This document shows, one piece after another, positions 5,804-9,339 of a stretch of DNA of 9,339 nucleotides. Within the stretch, counting starts at the first letter, position 1, and every line of letters begins with the position of its first letter. The stretch lies in the NCBI GenBank assembly GCA_009781925.1, contig WQUU01000255.1, positions 1 through 9,339 on the forward strand. The letters run 5' to 3'. The DNA comes from Bacillota bacterium (GTDB taxonomy: Bacteria; Bacillota; Clostridia; Oscillospirales; Oscillospiraceae). Made by a program: the position numbers and the translations under genes. The notes beneath the pieces are model-generated. The model saw only the letters and a program-made list of their open reading frames with translations, did no database searches and had not been told where the DNA came from.

Positions 5804-6775
5804 ATGGACAATCTCAAATTTTGCATCACCGGGGCGCGGTCGGAGGCGGTTCCGCTGGCGGCGCTGGATAGGCTCCTGTCGGAGGCGGACGGGGCGCTCT
5901 GTCTTCTATACCTCTACATCCTCCGCGCCGGGGGCGCTTTGGACGCGGGGAGCGCCGCGCGCACCCTGCGCATGACGGATGCGGAGGTGCGCAAGGCGGC
6001 GCAGCGGCTCGCCGATCTGGAACTGATCGCCCCCCTGCGGAAGACCCTGCCCTCCGCTCCGGAACTGCCGGAGTATGACGCTCTTGAGGTTGCGGGCCGG
6101 GGCGGACAGGATCCGGGCTTTCGCGCGATCTTGGAGGAGACCCAGCGGATCTTCGGGCGGATGCTCGGCACCTCGGAACTAAAACAGCTCTTCGGCGTCT
6201 ACGACCATTTGAAGCTGCCTCCGGAAGTCATGCTTATGCTGATCAACCAATGTGTCTCGGACTACCGGGAAAAATTCGGGGAGGGCCGGCTGCCCAGCCT
6301 CCGGAGCATCGAGAAGGAGGGCTTTCTCTGGGCGGATCTGGAGATTTTGACCCTGGAACAGGCCGAGGCGCATGTCCGCCGCAGAAAACAGGCAAACAGC
6401 GACTTGGGCCGGCTCAGGCGCGCCCTCGGTCTCCAGGGCCGGGAACTCTCCGCCACGGAGAAAAAATACGCCGAGAGCTGGCTGGCCCTGGGCTTTCTCG
6501 TGGAGTCTCTGGAACTCGCCTACGACCGCACGGTGCTGAAAACGGGGGCCCTCAAGTGGGGCTACATGAACTCCATCATCCAGAGCTGGCACGAAAAAGG
6601 CCTGCATACGCCGGAGGAGATCGCGCAGGGGGACAGGCCCGCGGGTTCCGCGCGCGGCAGACAGCGGCAGGCGGAAAAAGACGCGGAAAGCGGGGACGAC
6701 GCACAGGCCGAACAGACGCGCTTGGAATTGGAGCGTTCCATGAAGATTCTTGAAAAGATCAGAAACGGTGGGTGA
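5804..6775 (+). CDS. DnaD-domain replication protein with two DnaD-like domains
   Basis: This 323-residue protein starts MDNLKFCITG. The ATG at 5804 is preferred because the promoter TATAAT lies at 5743-5748; the frame is open further upstream, but that stretch would lie before the transcription start. GAGGT about 11 nt upstream is a modest ribosome binding site. A winged-helix-like segment covers about residues 27-80. The first DnaD/DnaB-type helical domain is at about 105-175 (FRAILEETQRIFGRMLGTSE and onward) and the second at about 200-272. The second contains the characteristic WGYMNSIIQSWHEKG (252-266). A charged, probably disordered stretch and a short terminal helix follow. DnaD-family proteins remodel DNA during helicase loading and restart in Firmicutes. 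Having two such domains resembles B. subtilis DnaB, or many clostridial DnaD paralogues, more than DnaD itself. A DnaC-like loader 4 bp downstream strongly supports the replication role. Confidence 0.87.
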   Translation: MDNLKFCITGARSEAVPLAALDRLLSEADGALCLLYLYILRAGGALDAGSAARTLRMTDAEVRKAAQRLADLELIAPLRKTLPSAPELPEYDALEVAGRGGQDPGFRAILEETQRIFGRMLGTSELKQLFGVYDHLKLPPEVMLMLINQCVSDYREKFGEGRLPSLRSIEKEGFLWADLEILTLEQAEAHVRRRKQANSDLGRLRRALGLQGRELSATEKKYAESWLALGFLVESLELAYDRTVLKTGALKWGYMNSIIQSWHEKGLHTPEEIAQGDRPAGSARGRQRQAEKDAESGDDAQAEQTRLELERSMKILEKIRNGG

Positions 6776-6779
6776 GCTT

Positions 6780-7787
6780 ATGGCCATGAACGGGAAGCTT
6801 CTCGCGCGGGCCCGCAATGTGCTGGAACAGCGGCGTATCGGAAATGAACAGGCTCTTGAGGCGCGCAGAACGGAAATTTATGCCCTCCTCCCCACCGTGC
6901 GGGAGATTGAACGGGATCTGAACAGGCTTCTCATCGGCATCTCCCTCTCCGCTTTGCAAAGGGGGGAGAATATCTCCGCGGCGCTGGACAGTGTCCGCGT
7001 GCGGGCCTCCGACTTGGAGGCGCGGCGGGCCAAATTACTCCTGAGTGCGGGCTATCCGGCGGATTATATTGATGAGAAACCCATCTGTTCCCTCTGCGGG
7101 GACAGCGGCTTTGTAAACGGGCAAGTCTGCGCCTGTCTGACGGAGCTGTATGAGAATGAGCTGAAAAAAGATCTCTCCAGCCTGCCCGGCGCCGGGGACG
7201 AGAGCTTTGACAACTTCGACCTGACGTACTATTCCTCTGAGCGGAGGGGTGAAAAAGGGCGCTCTCCGCGGGAGCGTATGCGGGTAAATCTGGACATCTG
7301 CCGCGACTATGCCAGAACGTTTCACTCCAAAAGCGTCAATTTGCTGTTTCAGGGCGATACCGGCCTCGGGAAGACCTATCTGAGCGTCTGCATCGCCCGG
7401 GCCGTGGCCACAAAGGGCTTTTCCGTCGTCTACGATACGGCGGTGAGCGCTCTCGGCCGGTTCGAGGCCCAGCGTTTCGGCCGGGACAGCGGGGAGAGTT
7501 TCGAAGCCGCCGACCAGATCCGCCGCTATATGGAGTGCGACCTGCTCCTCCTCGATGACCTGGGCACGGAGATGCCCGGCGGCTTTTCCGCCTCCGCGGT
7601 TTACACCCTGCTCAACACCCGCTTGGTGGCCGGAAAGCCGATGGTCATCAGCACAAATCTGGACTATGACGAGCTCAGAAGGCGCTATACGCCCCAGATC
7701 GTCTCCCGGCTGGAGGGGGAGTTTTTAAACCTCAGCTTCGCGGGCAGCGATATCCGGCTACAAAAAAAAGAGCGGGGTTTGGCGTAG
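6780..7787 (+). CDS. dnaC: DnaC/DnaI-like AAA+ helicase loader
   Basis: This 335-residue protein starts at the ATG at 6780, 4 bp after the DnaD-like stop, with a weak GGTGGG about 7 nt upstream. A TTG at 6750 in the same frame is a less likely start. The N-terminal third is helical and probably contacts the helicase. A four-cysteine zinc-binding motif follows at C103, C106, C117 and C119 (CSLCGDSG...CAC). The AAA+ core has Walker A GDTGLGKT (192-199), Walker B LLLLDD (255-260), sensor I STN (291-293) and a likely arginine finger at R310 in IVSRLEGEF. By family knowledge the protein loads the replicative DnaB-type helicase onto single-stranded DNA in an ATP-dependent way. The pairing with a DnaD-domain gene is typical of clostridial chromosomes. 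A similar pair can also be carried by prophages, but no other phage gene is visible here. Confidence 0.92.
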   Translation: MAMNGKLLARARNVLEQRRIGNEQALEARRTEIYALLPTVREIERDLNRLLIGISLSALQRGENISAALDSVRVRASDLEARRAKLLLSAGYPADYIDEKPICSLCGDSGFVNGQVCACLTELYENELKKDLSSLPGAGDESFDNFDLTYYSSERRGEKGRSPRERMRVNLDICRDYARTFHSKSVNLLFQGDTGLGKTYLSVCIARAVATKGFSVVYDTAVSALGRFEAQRFGRDSGESFEAADQIRRYMECDLLLLDDLGTEMPGGFSASAVYTLLNTRLVAGKPMVISTNLDYDELRRRYTPQIVSRLEGEFLNLSFAGSDIRLQKKERGLA

Positions 7788-7802
7788 GGGAACAAATTGT
7801 CG

Positions 7803-7829
7803 CCCCCTTCGTCCAATGCACAAAGGGGG
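7803..7829 (+). promoter_or_regulatory. Hairpin sequestering the serpin ribosome binding site
   Basis: CCCCCTT (7803-7809) is perfectly complementary to AAGGGGG (7823-7829), with a 13-nt loop between. The right strand of this 7-bp, GC-rich stem is the Shine-Dalgarno sequence of the serpin gene (AAAGGGGG, 7 nt before the ATG at 7837). Folding would hide the site and could lower or regulate translation. This is a structure prediction by eye only. Confidence 0.5.
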
Positions 7830-7836
7830 TATTGCC

Positions 7837-9216
7837 ATGAAAATTAGGAACCGGCTCATCGCCGGACTTTTGGTCTTGATCTTTTGCCTCACGCTGCTCT
7901 CGGGCTGCGCCGTAAAACCGGAGGATACAAATACCGTGAATCAAAATCCGCCAAGCACACCGTCAAACACACCGCAAAACACAAACAAACCCGCGTTTCA
8001 AGTCCTCGCTGTCACCCCGAAACCGCTTGTGTCCACTCAAAACGGGATCGCGCCCGCTGCCGAAAACGCGGCGGCCGGGGCCAACGGCTTTGCCTTCCGC
8101 TTGGGCGCGGCGCTTTTGGCGGAGAATACAGGCCCGAACTTTGTCTGCTCGCCCTATTCCGTCTGGCTGCCTTTGGCGGCCTTGGTGAACGCCACCGACG
8201 ACGCCCATCGGGATGCGCTTCTGTCTGTCCTTGGCGCGCAGGGGATTTCTGTGGATGACCTCAACACGGCCGCCTCCCGGATGCTCTACGACCTGACCCT
8301 CCAGCTCTGGGCGCAGAATAACTATGCGGGATCCTATGATCCGCTGCAAATCGCCAACGCGATTTTCGTGGACAACGACGTGACCCTAAAACAGGACTTC
8401 GCCCAGACTTTTGCCGACTATTACCGGGGCAGCGTGATGAATGTGGACTTCTCCTCCCCCTCGGCGGTGGATGCCGTGAACAAGTGGGCCAGCGACAACA
8501 CAAACGGCCTCATCGACAACGTGGTGCAGGAGTTTGATCCCGCGACGGTGGCCGCCATCGCCAACGCGATTTATTTCTCCGACAGCTGGAGCGCGCAGTT
8601 TGATCCCAACCAAACCCAAGCCGGCGCCTTTCACGGCGTCAGCGGGGACAGCGCGGCCAACTTCATGCTGAAACAGGGCGACGGCCTGCCCTATTATGAG
8701 GACGGCGCGCTCCAGGCCATGCCGCTTTATTTCCAATCCGGCGGCGCGCTCTGGATCCTCCTGCCCAAGGATGGGGACGCCAACGGGCTCCTGTCCTCCA
8801 TGACTTCCGATTATTTCAAGAAAATTCAAGACGGCTCCGCTGCGGCTACGGGCAAGCTCCTTCTGCCGCGCTTCTCTCTCGACAGCAGCCTTGACCTCAA
8901 GAGCGCGCTGACGGCCCTCGGTGTGCCGCTGTTCGACCCGCAGACCGCGCCGCTCACCGGCGGGCTGATCGAGGATGCGAGCCTTCCCCTCTATGTCAGC
9001 GACGCCACGCAAAAAGCCCTCATCAAGGTGGATGAAAAGGGCACCACTGCCGCCGCCGTGACGGTGATGGCGGTCACCGCCGCGGGTATGCCGCTGCCCA
9101 CGACACCCTTTTCGATGGTCTGCGACCACCCCTTCGCCTTCGTCCTCACGGGAAACACCGTGGACGGCGGCAATCAGGTGCTGTTTACGGGAGTGGTCGG
9201 GCAGATCAGCGGATAA
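7837..9216 (+). CDS. Lipoprotein serpin (serine protease inhibitor)
   Basis: This is a 459-residue protein. The ATG at 7837 has AAAGGGGG 7 nt upstream and opens with a lipoprotein signal peptide: basic MKIRNR, a hydrophobic core, and lipobox LLSGC ending at C24. It should therefore be lipid-anchored outside the membrane. A flexible Asn/Thr/Pro/Ala linker covers about 25-82. The serpin fold then runs from NGFAFRLG (83) to the end, with FVCSPYSVWLPLAAL (102-116), the shutter-type NAIYFSDSW (243-251) and the C-terminal HPFAFVLTGN (431-440). The reactive-loop hinge is EKGTTAAAVTV (400-410): a Gly-Thr followed by small residues, as in inhibitory serpins. Counting as in alpha-1-antitrypsin puts P1-P1' near A416-G417. 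The loop looks about five residues longer than that reference, so M418 is also possible. Small or hydrophobic P1 residues point to elastase- or subtilisin-like targets. It follows the replication genes by 49 bp with no clear promoter of its own. Confidence 0.93.
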   Translation: MKIRNRLIAGLLVLIFCLTLLSGCAVKPEDTNTVNQNPPSTPSNTPQNTNKPAFQVLAVTPKPLVSTQNGIAPAAENAAAGANGFAFRLGAALLAENTGPNFVCSPYSVWLPLAALVNATDDAHRDALLSVLGAQGISVDDLNTAASRMLYDLTLQLWAQNNYAGSYDPLQIANAIFVDNDVTLKQDFAQTFADYYRGSVMNVDFSSPSAVDAVNKWASDNTNGLIDNVVQEFDPATVAAIANAIYFSDSWSAQFDPNQTQAGAFHGVSGDSAANFMLKQGDGLPYYEDGALQAMPLYFQSGGALWILLPKDGDANGLLSSMTSDYFKKIQDGSAAATGKLLLPRFSLDSSLDLKSALTALGVPLFDPQTAPLTGGLIEDASLPLYVSDATQKALIKVDEKGTTAAAVTVMAVTAAGMPLPTTPFSMVCDHPFAFVLTGNTVDGGNQVLFTGVVGQISG

Positions 9217-9268
9217 AAGCATATACAGATAAAAGACCTCAGACCGTCAAAAAAGGGGTTCTCCTGGC

Positions 9269-9339
9269 GGGACGCCCAAGGGGGCGTCCCCTACAACCCT
9301 TGATATTGGTATACCCTTGTAGGGGCCGCCGCCCTCGGC
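9269..9339. repeat. Divergent pair of TGTAGGGG-type palindromes, cut by window end
   Basis: Reading leftward from 9296 on the minus strand gives TTGTAGGGGACGCC, with a hairpin formed by GGGACGCCC (9269-9277) and GGGCGTCCC (9282-9290). Reading rightward from 9317 gives TTGTAGGGGCCGCC, followed by GCCCTCGGC at the window edge. The two units are back to back, 20 bp apart. The first hairpin lies 52 bp after the serpin stop but has no U tract, so it is a weak terminator candidate at best. Bases 9217-9268 hold nothing else recognisable. Confidence 0.7.

Noticed and set aside
8386..9222. A 278-codon open frame on the minus strand opposite the serpin
   Set aside because: Its translation is His/Gly/Arg-rich without motifs, as expected from the complement of GC-rich coding DNA. 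The serpin frame is unambiguous.
9269..9290. Intrinsic terminator after the serpin
   Set aside because: The hairpin is strong but is not followed by a T run, and it belongs to the dispersed palindrome family.

Overview
The window looks like chromosomal DNA from a GC-rich member of the Clostridia (Firmicutes), probably an Oscillospiraceae/Ruminococcaceae-type anaerobe. The clues are the maf-mreC-mreD-PBP2 cluster, a DnaD-domain protein paired with a DnaC/DnaI-type helicase loader, a U32 peptidase-family protein with a DUF3656 segment, purine-rich ribosome binding sites, and many short palindromic intergenic repeats of the kind common in these genomes. The exact taxon cannot be fixed from sequence reading alone.

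Layout. A divergent promoter region near 5700-5748 splits the window. Leftward on the minus strand run a U32-family (RlhA-like) protein (5561-3462), a small AT-rich membrane-protein gene inside a pair of 81-bp inverted repeats (3450-2963), maf (2934-2296), mreC (2299-1448), a 113-bp palindromic repeat, mreD (1260-685) and the start of a penicillin-binding protein 2 gene (688-1, cut by the window edge). Rightward on the plus strand run a two-domain DnaD-like protein (5804-6775), a DnaC-like AAA+ helicase loader (6780-7787) and a lipoprotein serpin (7837-9216). Paired palindromic repeats follow and run off the window end.

How the genes work together. MreC, MreD and PBP2 belong to the lateral-wall elongation machinery, and Maf is a house-cleaning nucleotide pyrophosphatase often encoded beside it; mreB is not in the window. 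The DnaD-like and DnaC-like proteins are probably a primosome/helicase-loading pair. The serpin is predicted to sit on the cell surface and trap proteases.

The most unusual feature is the repeat content. I see at least three repeat types: the TGTAGGG-type palindrome (five recognisable units), a GTCAGCG/CGCTGAC two-hairpin repeat that forms the ends of the cargo-carrying element, and a nested palindrome between mreC and mreD. One TGTAGGG-type unit lies in frame inside the coding sequence of maf. Another pair lies in the predicted 5' UTR of the U32 gene. The cargo-carrying element separates two genes that would otherwise be about 40 bp apart. No CRISPR array, tRNA, rRNA, transposase or phage gene was seen.
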